Source: Sulfotelmatobacter sp963788225 (GTDB taxonomy: Bacteria > Acidobacteriota > Terriglobia > Terriglobales > Acidobacteriaceae). From it: a DNA stretch of 64,000 bases. The position numbers and the translations under genes are program-made. Each line of letters begins with the position of its first letter. Within the stretch, counting starts at the first letter, position 1. This document shows, piece after piece, positions 8,974-17,294 of this stretch. The stretch is from assembly GCA_963788225.1 (NCBI GenBank), contig CAWBGI010000003.1, forward strand, positions 992,001 to 1,056,000, read 5' to 3'. The notes beneath the pieces were generated by a model. It saw nothing but the letters and a program-made list of their open reading frames with translations. It was not told the origin of the DNA and did not search any database.

Positions 8974-9010
8974 TTGCCAACTCTCTTTTGTGATGCTAAA
9001 ATGTATCACA
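8974..9010 (+). promoter_or_regulatory. Strong promoter overlapped by a palindromic operator (toxin-antitoxin)
   Basis: A -35 TTGCCA (8974-8979), a 17-bp spacer ending in the extended -10 TG, and a -10 TAAAAT (8997-9002). A perfect inverted repeat TGTGAT (8989-8994) / ATCACA (9005-9010) overlaps the -10 and the first base of the start codon. Transcription would begin at or within a base or two of the ATG at 9010, so the message is probably leaderless. The palindrome fits the usual negative autoregulation of toxin-antitoxin operons by the antitoxin. Confidence 0.75.
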
Positions 9011-9252
9011 TGAAGAAAGCTTCGGTTCGGGACCTGCGTTATGGATTCAGGAAGATTGAACGCCTTCTGCATCAGGGAGAAGAGGTTCAGATTACTAAGC
9101 GCCGTCGGGTGATCGCGCGGCTTGTCCCTGACGGGGCGGAAACTACCCGGCAGGTCCCTGATTTTCTGGCGCGGCTGCGAACTATTTATGGCGACAAGAT
9201 TCTGGCCGTCAGTGGAGCTGACCTGATCGCCTCCGATCGGAGCCGCTATTGA
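9010..9252 (+). CDS. Antitoxin of a type II toxin-antitoxin pair (Phd/YefM-like)
   Basis: 80 residues beginning MKKASVRDLRYGFRKIERLL, the N-terminal DNA-binding pattern of Phd/YefM-type antitoxins, followed by GEEVQITKRRRVIARLVP and an acidic/variable tail expected to bind the toxin. The ATG at 9010 is preferred over the one at 9001, because 9001 lies within the -10 hexamer. Its last codons overlap the toxin start by 4 nt. It is expected to neutralise the PIN toxin and repress its own promoter. Confidence 0.8.
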   Translation: MKKASVRDLRYGFRKIERLLHQGEEVQITKRRRVIARLVPDGAETTRQVPDFLARLRTIYGDKILAVSGADLIASDRSRY

Positions 9253-9677
9253 AGGCCTACGCCGATGCCAGCTTTGTTGTGTCGCTCTACAGCCCGGATG
9301 CTAACTCGGGGAGTGCCGCGCACATGATGCAAGCTTCCTCTGGGGAACGCTTTCTGACTACATTAGGAGAATTGGAAGTGGTCAATGCGATGGGATTGAG
9401 AGTTTTTCGCAAGGAGGTTTCGCCGGGGCAAGCCCAGTCCTCATTGCTCGAGTTCGAAAGAGACTTGCACGACGGGGTTTTCCTTCTCCGCGAGTTAACC
9501 GATCCCATTCTAGAGCGGGCGCGGCGACTATCCCGGCAAACCACGGCCAAACTGGGTACACGCACCGCGGACCTACTGCACGTGGCCGCCGCGATCGAAC
9601 TGGGGGCGGATTCCCTCTACACCTTTGACCTCCACCAGCGGAAGCTTGCGCAAATTCTTCGCCTCAAGCTGAATTAG
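9249..9677 (+). CDS. PIN-domain toxin (VapC-like ribonuclease)
   Basis: 142 residues starting at a TTG that overlaps the antitoxin stop (TTGA). Acidic PIN residues are visible in order: YADASFVVSL (Asp6), GELEVVNA (Glu), TRTADLLHVAAA (Asp) and SLYTFDLHQRKLA (Asp). VapC-type PIN toxins are Mg2+-dependent endoribonucleases that cut tRNA or rRNA. The partner here is a Phd-like antitoxin instead of VapB, a common exchange. Confidence 0.85.
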   Translation: MKAYADASFVVSLYSPDANSGSAAHMMQASSGERFLTTLGELEVVNAMGLRVFRKEVSPGQAQSSLLEFERDLHDGVFLLRELTDPILERARRLSRQTTAKLGTRTADLLHVAAAIELGADSLYTFDLHQRKLAQILRLKLN

Positions 9678-9832
9678 ATCACCCCTCCTCGAAGCTTCCT
9701 CCCCCGCCCATTCCAATTCTCGACCTTTCTCGAATGGGACAGTACCGAAATTCCCGACTTCTACTTGACTTCCCGCGAAAACCTTGTCATAACTATTCGG
9801 TCCTACCCGGACCGGTTTGGGGGTGTGTCTGT

Positions 9833-10030
9833 TTGGCGGAAATTCGACTGCAAGAGGGGGAATCCCTCGAGAATGCACTGCGCCGCTTCAAGCGCAAGGT
9901 GCAGCAGGAAGACATTATCAAAGAGGTCAAGCGCCACTCCTTTTACCTGAAACCCGGTGAAAAGAAGCGTGTAAAGGCCGCGCTGGCCCGAAAACGCGCT
10001 CGCAAAAAAGTACGCAAGGAGCAAGACTGA
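9833..10030 (+). CDS. rpsU: 30S ribosomal protein S21
   Basis: 65 residues. The S21 family starts exactly at AEIRLQEGESLENALRRF, so the TTG at 9833 is chosen, with GGGGGTG about 8 nt upstream. The open frame extends further upstream to 9734, but that portion is not conserved in type. The basic C-terminus (KRVKAALARKRARKK) is typical. S21 sits on the 30S platform near the anti-Shine-Dalgarno region and helps mRNA initiation. Confidence 0.92.
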   Translation: MAEIRLQEGESLENALRRFKRKVQQEDIIKEVKRHSFYLKPGEKKRVKAALARKRARKKVRKEQD

Positions 10031-10049
10031 AGCACTGAGAGGCATTAAA

Positions 10050-10074
10050 GGGTCGCCCCGTCCCGGGGTGACCC
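10050..10074 (+). terminator. GC-rich hairpin after rpsU
   Basis: Arms GGGTCGCCCCG and CGGGGTGACCC pair over 11 bp, with one G-T wobble and a 3-nt loop, 20 nt past the rpsU stop. No T-run follows, so termination may be Rho-assisted, or it may be an mRNA-stabilising hairpin. Confidence 0.5.
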
Positions 10075-10303
10075 TGCTCCATCCGGACCCCTACCGGAGA
10101 GAGTTGCGACAAGGGATTGATCAAAGTATTCACACTTATCCGGCATTCTGTGGGAAATCGCTGTATCCACGTTTCGTCCAGAGGCGTGGCGGGCCGAGTC
10201 CAGGGGCAGTTTGAGGGGGGATGTACACAACCTGTGTTTGCTCTGCGCCACCGCCTTCCCTGCGTGTGGTGGGAGCATCACGGGCTCAAGGGAGCCATCC
10301 TCA

Positions 10304-10621
10304 ATGGAATTTCAGGACAAGGTACTCACCTGTATCGACTGCGGGACCGACTTCGTGTTTACCGCCGGGGAACAACTGTTTTTTCACGACAAGCGCTTCA
10401 AGAACGAACCCAAACGCTGCAAGACCTGCAAGTCCAAGCGCGTGGCCATTCTCAGCGCCGCGCCTGCTCCGGTCAATGGACGCCAGCACACGCGCGTCGA
10501 AACTCGCGCCACCTGCTCGCAGTGCGGCAAGGAGACTACAGTCCCTTTCCGCCCCACGCAAGGCCGTCCCATCTTTTGCCGCGAATGCTTCATGCAGAAA
10601 AGGTCCGTCGCTTCCGCGTGA
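10304..10621 (+). CDS. Zinc-ribbon protein (two CxxC pairs twice)
   Basis: 105 residues from the ATG at 10304. The N-terminal half holds LTCIDCGTDFVFTAGEQLFF and RCKTCKSKR, a zf-TBCL-type zinc ribbon. The C-terminal half holds ATCSQCGKETTVPFRP and RPIFCRECF, the CxxCD-type ribbon common in small acidobacterial and deltaproteobacterial proteins. Role unknown; nucleic-acid binding is likely. It precedes mtaB by 93 nt and may be cotranscribed with it. Confidence 0.75.
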   Translation: MEFQDKVLTCIDCGTDFVFTAGEQLFFHDKRFKNEPKRCKTCKSKRVAILSAAPAPVNGRQHTRVETRATCSQCGKETTVPFRPTQGRPIFCRECFMQKRSVASA

Positions 10622-10714
10622 TTGCAATCGGAGATACCGCGCCGCGGAGGTGCGACGCTCCAAGACGGCGTACTCTGCGCTGCGTACATATCCGCCTCGG
10701 CGAAAGACCGCACG

Positions 10715-12235
10715 ATGCGCTACGATAGTCCGGTGCCCACCTACCACGTGGAGACCTTCGGATGCCGCGCCACCCAGGCCGACGGCGCCGCGCTTGAACG
10801 CCAGTTCGAAGCGCGCGGCCTGGCCGCAGCCTCGGCTGCACAAGCCGATTTCGTCATCTTGAATACGTGTACGGTTACGAATTCGGCGGATCAGGATGCA
10901 CGGGCGGCGATCCGACGGGTGCAGCGGCAGAATCCGCTGGCGACGATTGTAGTTACCGGATGCTATGCGCAACGCGCCCCGGAGGAAATCTCTGCGCTGC
11001 CTGGGGTAACGTGCGTGGTGGGTAATTCGCACAAACATCGGCTTGCTGAAATTGTGCTTGACGAAGTTGGCCCACGGCGTGAAGGGTTCGTTGCTCTGTC
11101 CACCTTGACGCACGCCGGCCAACGGCTGTCCTTTGCCAGCGAAGGGACCAACGACCAACGACCGCTCTTCGTCTCCGACATCTTTGCCCACACCGAACTG
11201 CTGGCCGCTCCGGTGTTCGGGGGCGGATCTCATGGAAACGACCGCACCCGCCCCAACCTCAAAGTTCAGGACGGATGCGACAACCGCTGCTCCTTCTGCG
11301 TGATTCCGAGTGTGCGCGGCCACAGCCGGTCATTGCCGCTGCCGCAAATTATTCGAGAGGTGGACTCGCTGGTGGCTGCTGGCTACCGCGAAGTTGTGAT
11401 TAGCGGGATTAATCTGGGGAGGTGGGGACGGGATCTGGCTTCGGGCTTCGGCAAAATCCGAGGGTCTCGTCTGTTGGAACCACCAGTGGAAAGCCGAAGC
11501 CCGAAAGCCGAAACGCGAAAGCCGCATTTCGAAGACCTCATTGGCGCAATCCTCGACCAAACTCAGCTCGAAAAGCTCCGCATCTCTTCTGTCGAGCCGA
11601 TGGATTGGTCGGACGAACTCATTGCGCTGGTGGCCTCGTCGCCGCGCATCGCCAAGCACGCGCACGTGCCGCTGCAATCCGGCAGCGACGCGGTGCTGCG
11701 GCGCATGCATCGCAAGTATCGGCCCTGGCACTATCGCGAAAAGATTGAGAAGATTCGCGCCGCCGTGCCGGCCGCCGCCATTGGCGCCGACGTTATGGCC
11801 GGGTTCCCCGGCGAAACCGACGCCGAATTCGAAGCTACGCGCTGCCTCGTCGCTGGCCTGCCCTTCACTTATTTGCACGTGTTCACCTATTCCGCGCGCC
11901 CGGGAACGCCGGCCGCCGCCATGCCGAATCAAGTGCCGATACAGGTAGCGCGCCGACGGAATCGCGTCCTGCGCGATTTGGCAGCCGAGAAAAAGCTCGC
12001 TTTCATGAAGTCGTTTGTCGGAAAGCCTCTGGACGCCATCACGCTCAACGTGATGCACAGCCGACCTGACGGAGAGTTTACCGAAGCCCTCACCGACAAT
12101 TATCAGAAGCTCTACCTTAGTGGCCGTCACGCCTCGAATCGCTGGATCACCGCACACATTGAGGACGTCGATGATGGAGCGCTAGTGGGCAGGCTTGCAA
12201 TCCCGGATGCCCCTCAAATGCCTTGCATGGCGTAG
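10715..12235 (+). CDS. mtaB: MtaB-like tRNA t6A37 methylthiotransferase, with repeat-derived insertions
   Basis: About 506 residues. The UPF0004 domain carries three cysteines (ETFGCRATQAD, LNTCTVTNSAD, VTGCYAQRAP) that hold the auxiliary 4Fe-4S cluster, and the radical SAM domain has CDNRCSFC. The order and spacing fit MtaB/MiaB enzymes that methylthiolate N6-threonylcarbamoyl-adenosine 37. GTG at 10733 is another possible start. Two heptamer-repeat tracts lie inside the frame: residues about 145-150 (11146-11163) and about 241-270 (11437-11523). The second sits between LASGFGK and HFEDLIGAIL, where family members are normally contiguous. The frame stays open throughout. Confidence 0.85.
   Translation: MRYDSPVPTYHVETFGCRATQADGAALERQFEARGLAAASAAQADFVILNTCTVTNSADQDARAAIRRVQRQNPLATIVVTGCYAQRAPEEISALPGVTCVVGNSHKHRLAEIVLDEVGPRREGFVALSTLTHAGQRLSFASEGTNDQRPLFVSDIFAHTELLAAPVFGGGSHGNDRTRPNLKVQDGCDNRCSFCVIPSVRGHSRSLPLPQIIREVDSLVAAGYREVVISGINLGRWGRDLASGFGKIRGSRLLEPPVESRSPKAETRKPHFEDLIGAILDQTQLEKLRISSVEPMDWSDELIALVASSPRIAKHAHVPLQSGSDAVLRRMHRKYRPWHYREKIEKIRAAVPAAAIGADVMAGFPGETDAEFEATRCLVAGLPFTYLHVFTYSARPGTPAAAMPNQVPIQVARRRNRVLRDLAAEKKLAFMKSFVGKPLDAITLNVMHSRPDGEFTEALTDNYQKLYLSGRHASNRWITAHIEDVDDGALVGRLAIPDAPQMPCMA
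11146..11163 (+). repeat. 7-nt-period repeat inside mtaB (first site)
   Basis: Two and a half copies of GACCAAC in tandem within the coding frame. The same word in the opposite sense (GTTGGTC) repeats at 27024-27061 between pheS and pheT. Confidence 0.5.
11437..11523 (+). repeat. Inverted heptamer-array element inside mtaB
   Basis: Left arm GGCTTCGGGCTTCGGC (11437-11452) and right arm of GCCGAAGCCCGAAAGCC (11493-11509) plus a further GAAACGCGAAAGCC, around a 40-nt loop. It adds about 28 in-frame codons to the radical SAM protein. The unit is the same as at 4885-4918. Confidence 0.7.
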
Positions 12236-12406
12236 CGCTCCAATCCCACGGTCGACTTATTCTTGTTCGAATAACCGGCCAGGAGCCCCCATTGACTCCT
12301 CCCCAGCTTACGGAGTCGGGTGTATACTTGGCGCGTTTTATTGATTGGGCCGAGCCTGGAGAATCGACTAGTCCTTCCCCGAATGTAGCAAGACGGAGGT
12401 TCGACT

Positions 12407-12565
12407 ATGGATCAAACCAGCACTCCCAAGCGTGTCATCTACGCCTGCATTCTGGTGGTGGTGGCCACAGTTTTCTTTCTCCTGATTTACTCCGGAATGC
12501 TCAATGAGGTAGGGGAAGCATTGTTCGAGATTGCCAAGGAAATCGCAAAATTCTTCCTCGGTTAA
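12407..12565 (+). CDS. 52-residue single-helix membrane protein
   Basis: Starts at ATG 12407 with GGAGG 6 nt upstream and ends at TAA 12563-12565. The sequence is a short polar start (MDQTSTPKRV), one transmembrane helix (IYACILVVVATVFFLLIYSG), then an amphipathic tail with repeated IAKE. No family recognised. Coding is supported by the ribosome binding site and the clean membrane-protein design. Confidence 0.6.
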   Translation: MDQTSTPKRVIYACILVVVATVFFLLIYSGMLNEVGEALFEIAKEIAKFFLG

Positions 12566-12719
12566 CCGCACTCCTGCGCAGACCATCCCGGGCGGCGAGG
12601 CGGCAGGGTTCAGAGATTATTGACAGAAAAGATCCGGCTACGGCCCGGGCGAGTTGGGTGTGAACCTTGGTTTGAAGGCGTGGTCACGGCTCCCTACTGC
12701 TTGACCCGGAATACTTCCC

Positions 12720-13481
12720 GTGAACGATCGCCTCTATAACACGCTCCGCATATCCTTGTTGGTCCTGATCTTGATTATGCTCGGGCCCTTGCTCCTGCTG
12801 GGCACTTTCGCCTCCGTCACTGGCTATCAATCTGCCCGGCCCGGCGATATTGCAGGTCTCGTCATGTCTTTGACTCTCGCCGTTTTCGTAGCCGTGGATA
12901 TTTTCGTTACTGTGGCGATCGTCCGCGCCATTATTCGCGTCATTATTCGCCAATCCCGCTCGCCTCATGCGCCTCTTACTGCTGAGCCCGATCCGGCTGC
13001 AGCCGCTCACTCGGTCCGGATTCTCACGCTCGCCATTGGCGCGCAGATTTTCTTGGGCGCGCTGCATTCAATTTTCGCTTTGGCCCATTCGCGGTCCACG
13101 TTCCAGCACGTGCCACGTGATTTCGGCGCCTGGTGGTATCTCCTCGTTTCTTTCGTTCCGTCTCATCTTCCTTTCCTGCTGCTGCTCCCCTGCCTGCTCT
13201 GGAAGCCGGGCTCGCGCTCGTTCGCTTTTGCCATGGCCATTCCTTGTATCCTCACTCTCCCCAGGCTGCTCCTGGGCTTGGGCGCGAGTGGCGGACCCTT
13301 AACCGGGCTGGCCGCCGGAGCCTTGAATTTCGCGGTCCTGTTCCTGGCATGGAGGGCAACCCGGGCTGCCGGCATTCAACCGGCTCTCGATTCCATCCTG
13401 ATCGCCGCCGTCAGCACCTTCTTTTATTTTTCCGTGATCCGCTTCATGCTTCCATTCGTCGCTCGCTTCCCATCGAGCTAA
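12720..13481 (+). CDS. Polytopic membrane protein of unknown function
   Basis: 253 residues from a GTG at 12720. Six to seven hydrophobic helices can be seen, among them ISLLVLILIMLGPLLLLGTF, LVMSLTLAVFVAVDIFVTVA, ILTLAIGAQIFLGALHSIFA and FLLLLPCLLWKPG. No catalytic motif or transporter signature was found. It stands between the 52-residue membrane protein and an exported cupin. Confidence 0.6.
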   Translation: MNDRLYNTLRISLLVLILIMLGPLLLLGTFASVTGYQSARPGDIAGLVMSLTLAVFVAVDIFVTVAIVRAIIRVIIRQSRSPHAPLTAEPDPAAAAHSVRILTLAIGAQIFLGALHSIFALAHSRSTFQHVPRDFGAWWYLLVSFVPSHLPFLLLLPCLLWKPGSRSFAFAMAIPCILTLPRLLLGLGASGGPLTGLAAGALNFAVLFLAWRATRAAGIQPALDSILIAAVSTFFYFSVIRFMLPFVARFPSS

Positions 13482-13655
13482 CCAATCGGCAGGTTGCGCA
13501 ACGTCGCGTTAAATCGGTACAGCGGCTGTCGCAGGTATCTTCGATGAGTACTCGACTTACCAGGAGTTAGCTGCTCATGGCGTGATTCTCATTGCGAAGG
13601 TGAACTATCGGAGTGATAGGATCAGGTTCGCGCCGGCCACGAAAGGAGATGTGCG

Positions 13656-14252
13656 ATGAACTCAAATTCAGTCAGGACAACGTTTGCGACCATAGCTGTG
13701 ATGATCGTTGCGGTTTGCGTGTTTCAAACTCGATCAGCACAATCCAGTTCCGCAAGCACGTCCGAGGCCGCTCCAAAACCACTCTTGCTGGAGAAAAACG
13801 AGGGTGAGCGGCGGATTTGGCGAGAACCTCCTCCTGGGGATTTCATGTTGAAGGTCAGCCCAAAAAACAACGGTTCTCAGCACCTGGTTATGGGAACCGA
13901 GGACATGGTTCCCGGGGACGAATTTCCAACGCACAAGCACCTCGGGCAGGACGAACTTCTGTATATCGAAAAAGGAACCGTTCACGTTCATCTGGGAGAC
14001 CTGGAACGCGATCTGCACGCGGGAGGAACGGTGTTCATTCCGGCGCGTACCTTGGTAAGTGTAAAGAATGCGGGGACCGAGACCGTCAGCGTCGTGTTCG
14101 TATTTTCAGCCCCAGGATTTGAAAACTACATGCGGTGCGACTCTGTGTTGCCAAACGAGAAAGTGATACCTCTCTCCCTAGAAGAACAGAGAAGGTGCGC
14201 TCGCGAAGGGCATGTCATCTACAAAGACCTAGAAGAGAACCCCAAAAAGTGA
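13656..14252 (+). CDS. Exported cupin-domain protein
   Basis: 198 residues with a strong ribosome binding site (AAAGGAG) before ATG 13656. A signal peptide (TFATIAVMIVAVCVFQTRSA) precedes a cupin_2 domain: motif 1 is PTHKHLGQDELLYIEKGTVHVHLG (H-x-H, E ligands) and motif 2 is GTVFIPARTLVSVKN. The C-terminal 50 residues contain two cysteines (MRCDSVLP, RRCAREG) that could form a disulfide in the periplasm. Substrate unknown. Confidence 0.72.
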   Translation: MNSNSVRTTFATIAVMIVAVCVFQTRSAQSSSASTSEAAPKPLLLEKNEGERRIWREPPPGDFMLKVSPKNNGSQHLVMGTEDMVPGDEFPTHKHLGQDELLYIEKGTVHVHLGDLERDLHAGGTVFIPARTLVSVKNAGTETVSVVFVFSAPGFENYMRCDSVLPNEKVIPLSLEEQRRCAREGHVIYKDLEENPKK

Positions 14253-14679
14253 AGGTAAAGCCGGGGGCTCGAAGGCTGGGCCCGGGCTGAATGGTTGCTC
14301 GTTTAATGGACATGCAGATTTCTGGACATTCTCCCAAAGGACGAAAAGCCTGTGGAACGGCGAATCGCCGGGCCGCGGCTGCGGGTAACGACGCATCTTT
14401 CGCTGTGACCGCGATCACATGCAGCGGTGAGCTAGGTCGCATCGGGAAATGCGAGGATGAATGGAGAATGCTTCATCCCGTTTCCGGGACGATGGCAGTC
14501 GCTATTCCGATTCAAGCGGCGGGTGGCCGCAGCTGTGATAGAATCCGGCCCGCAAATGCTGGTCAGGTAGAATTCCGCTTCAGCCATACAGTTTCCGCCG
14601 GCCCTTCGATGTGGGAGAGGCCAGCTAGTGCGATTTCATTGGTGCGCCGCTGTTTTCGGTAAGTACAAATGAGGTGCTT
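14253..14679. other. Gap upstream of the lactate operon
   Basis: 427 bp without a gene I can support; the plus-strand open frame 14291-14662 has no family or ribosome binding site. It presumably holds the promoter of lctP-lutABC, but I could not identify convincing -35/-10 boxes or an LldR-type operator. Confidence 0.5.
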
Positions 14680-16515
14680 ATGACCGTCGCAGCTAATCCT
14701 TCTTCCGCTCCATCTCCGGCCGCGAAGCCGGAAGCCGGAGGCCCGATTCCTGCCATCCTGATGGCCTTGGTTCTGGTCGCACTGATCGTGCTGGCCTGGA
14801 CCGGCGCGTCGCCCTCAACGCCTTGGTCGCAGGGCTACGATCCGGTGGGGAACTGGTTGGTCTCCACAATTCTCGCCGCTCTCCCTGTAGTCGTGCTCCT
14901 GGGGACACTCGCGTTCTTCCACATGAAAGCGCACTACTCCGCCACGCTGGGCCTGGTGACGGCGTGGCTGATTGCCGTCGGCATATTCCACATGCCGGTG
15001 AAGATGGCGAGCATCACTGCCATTTACGGCGCCTGCTACGGGCTGTTTCCCATCGGCTGGATCATCCTGAATGTCATCTTTCTGTATCGCATGACGTGTG
15101 AGACCGGCCGTTTCAAGGTCATGCAGCAGAGCATGACGGGGATCACGCAGGATACGCGCCTGCAACTGCTGCTGATCGCGTTTTCCTTTGGCGCATTTTT
15201 TGAGGGTGCATCCGGGTTCGGAACGCCGGTTGCGGTGACCGCGGCGCTTCTGATCGGCCTGGGCTTCAAGCCGCTGCAGGCCTCGGGCTTGTCGCTGATT
15301 GCGAACACCGCTCCCGTGGCCTATGGCGCGCTGGGCACTCCCATCATTGCGCTGGCTGCGGTCACCGGTTTTTCTGAGGTCACGCTGGGCGCGCAGGTTG
15401 GGCGCATTCTGCCGTTTTTCTCGGTACTGGTGCCGTTCTGGCTGGTATGGGCCTACGCCGGGTACAAGGGAATGAAGGAAATCTGGCCGGCGATTGCAGT
15501 GGCCGGAGTTACGTTCGCGGTTCCGCAATTTTTGATTTCGAACCTGCACGGGCCGTGGCTGACCGACATTGGCGCGGCCATCATCTCGATGGTGTGCCTG
15601 ATCCTGTTCCTCAAGGTATGGCATCCCAAAACGATTTGGGGACACGAGGGACACCAGGAAGGCGAACAGCGCGCCGCTCGCGGCCAGCACGGTTACAGCC
15701 GCGGCGAGGTGGCGCGCGCGTGGTTGCCATGGCTGGTGCTCAGTGTGTGCGTTTTCTGCTGGGGCACGATGACCGGTAAGAAGATCATGAACACTCCGGA
15801 AAAGGTGTTCCCGTCCATGAGCCACTGGTCGCCGCCCCCGAGCAAGATCACGAATCCACAGTTTCCGGTGACGGGCCTCAACAAGCTGTCGCAACGGATG
15901 CCGCCGGTTGTGGTGAAGCCTACTCCCGAGGCGGCAGTGTTCGGCCTGAACTGGGTTTCGGCGACGGGATCGGGGATTTTGTTTGCGGCGATCATCTCGG
16001 GCTTCATCATGGGCCTCTCGCTGCCCAAGATTATTGCCATGTGGTGGCAAACCATATGGCACATCCGGTTCTCGTTGATGACGATCGCGGCCATGCTGTC
16101 GATTGGCATCATGACTCGCTATTCAGGCGTGGACGCCACCATGGGCCTGGCGTTTGCGCGAACGGGACATCTGTATCCGTTCTTCGGCACCTTGCTGGGC
16201 TGGCTGGGTGTGGCGCTGACCGGTTCGGATACTTCGTCGAACGTGCTGTTCGGCAGCCTGCAGAAGATCTCGGCGCAGCAGATCGGGATTTCTCCTGTCC
16301 TCATGAGCGCAGCGAACAGTGCGGGAGGAGTCATGGGCAAGATGATCGACGCGCAGAGCATCGTGGTGGCCAGCACCGCTACCGAGTGGTATGGGCACGA
16401 AGGCGATATTTTGCGTTACGTGTTCTTCCACAGCATTGCACTCGCGGCTTTGGTGGGAATCCTGGTGACCTTGCAGGCGTATGTGTTTCCGTTCACTCGA
16501 CTGGTCGTGCGGTAA
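14680..16515 (+). CDS. lctP: L-lactate permease
   Basis: A 611-residue LctP/LldP-family permease with about 12-14 helices. Family patterns include AFFEGASGFGTPVAVTAALL, NTAPVAYGALGTPI and TGSDTSSNVLFGSLQ. It imports L-lactate (and glycolate) with protons. A hydrophilic segment at about residues 325-440 is longer than in the usual 550-residue members. The ATG at 14680 is chosen, with GAGGTG just upstream; GTG 14674 is an alternative. The next gene, lutA, starts 35 nt later, so uptake and oxidation form one operon. Confidence 0.93.
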   Translation: MTVAANPSSAPSPAAKPEAGGPIPAILMALVLVALIVLAWTGASPSTPWSQGYDPVGNWLVSTILAALPVVVLLGTLAFFHMKAHYSATLGLVTAWLIAVGIFHMPVKMASITAIYGACYGLFPIGWIILNVIFLYRMTCETGRFKVMQQSMTGITQDTRLQLLLIAFSFGAFFEGASGFGTPVAVTAALLIGLGFKPLQASGLSLIANTAPVAYGALGTPIIALAAVTGFSEVTLGAQVGRILPFFSVLVPFWLVWAYAGYKGMKEIWPAIAVAGVTFAVPQFLISNLHGPWLTDIGAAIISMVCLILFLKVWHPKTIWGHEGHQEGEQRAARGQHGYSRGEVARAWLPWLVLSVCVFCWGTMTGKKIMNTPEKVFPSMSHWSPPPSKITNPQFPVTGLNKLSQRMPPVVVKPTPEAAVFGLNWVSATGSGILFAAIISGFIMGLSLPKIIAMWWQTIWHIRFSLMTIAAMLSIGIMTRYSGVDATMGLAFARTGHLYPFFGTLLGWLGVALTGSDTSSNVLFGSLQKISAQQIGISPVLMSAANSAGGVMGKMIDAQSIVVASTATEWYGHEGDILRYVFFHSIALAALVGILVTLQAYVFPFTRLVVR

Positions 16516-16550
16516 GCGCGAAGGCGGAGCGGATTTGAGAGGGTTGACTA

Positions 16551-17294
16551 GTGTCACGCAAAGTATCGCTGTTCGTGCCTTGCTTCGTGGATCAACTGCT
16601 GCCTGAGGTGGCGGTGGACACGGTGAAGGTGCTGCGCCGGATTGGCTACGCGGTCGAGTTCCCAGAAGATCAGACTTGTTGCGGGCAGCCTGCTTTCAAC
16701 ACCGGGTACTGGAACGAAGCGCGGCCATGCGCGGAACATTTCGTTCGCGTTTTCAGGGATGCTGAGGTGGTGGTGTGTCCCTCTGGTTCTTGCGCGACGA
16801 TGGTGCGCAACTTTTATCCAGAGTTGCTGGCTAAGAGTTCGTTGCGCGATGACGCCACCGCCCTCGCCAGCCGCACGTTTGAGTTTTCGGAATTTCTGGT
16901 GAAGGTTGCCGCGGTTACCGACGTGGGCGCCAGTTTCCCGCACAGCGTTACCTATCATGCTTCCTGCCATGGGCTGCGCGAGCTTCACTTGCGCGAGGAA
17001 CCTCTGCAACTTCTGCGCGCGGTTGACGGGTTGAAGCTGGTTGAAATGATGCGTTTCGAGCAATGCTGCGGTTTTGGTGGAACTTTTGCCGCCAAGTTTT
17101 CCGATATCTCCGCCGCCATGGGGAATTCCAAGGCGGAGAATATTGCCGCGACCAGCGCCGAGTTTGTGACCGCGATCGATCCCAGTTGTTTGCTGCATGT
17201 GCAGGGAATCCTCGGAAAGCGTCAGGCGCAGACGCGCACCATTCACCTTGCCAGCATTCTTGCTCAACCGAACCAGGGACAGGAGCGGCCGTGA
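16551..17294 (+). CDS. lutA: L-lactate oxidation complex, CCG-domain subunit LutA
   Basis: 247 residues from GTG 16551. The protein has two CCG (cysteine-rich) domains: FVPCFVDQLLPE with TCCGQPAFN, and YHASCHGLRELHL with EQCCGFGGTF. These bind a Fe-S or linked cluster in LutA/LldE and heterodisulfide-reductase-like subunits. With LutB and LutC it oxidises L-lactate to pyruvate in the cytoplasm. The stop codon overlaps the lutB start (GTGA). Confidence 0.92.
   Translation: MSRKVSLFVPCFVDQLLPEVAVDTVKVLRRIGYAVEFPEDQTCCGQPAFNTGYWNEARPCAEHFVRVFRDAEVVVCPSGSCATMVRNFYPELLAKSSLRDDATALASRTFEFSEFLVKVAAVTDVGASFPHSVTYHASCHGLRELHLREEPLQLLRAVDGLKLVEMMRFEQCCGFGGTFAAKFSDISAAMGNSKAENIAATSAEFVTAIDPSCLLHVQGILGKRQAQTRTIHLASILAQPNQGQERP

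Noticed and set aside
9734..9832. Upstream extension of the rpsU frame.
   Set aside because: S21 homology begins exactly at the TTG at 9833, which has a ribosome binding site; the extension is not S21-like.
12290..12330. TTGACT and TATACT as a promoter for the 52-residue membrane protein.
   Set aside because: The spacer is 25 bp, too long for a sigma-70 promoter.
14291..14662. 123-codon plus-strand open frame upstream of lctP.
   Set aside because: No family, no ribosome binding site, low-complexity composition unlike the neighbouring genes.
14815..16062. 415-codon minus-strand open frame across lctP.
   Set aside because: Basic, His/Arg/Gln-rich shadow of the clear lactate permease gene.
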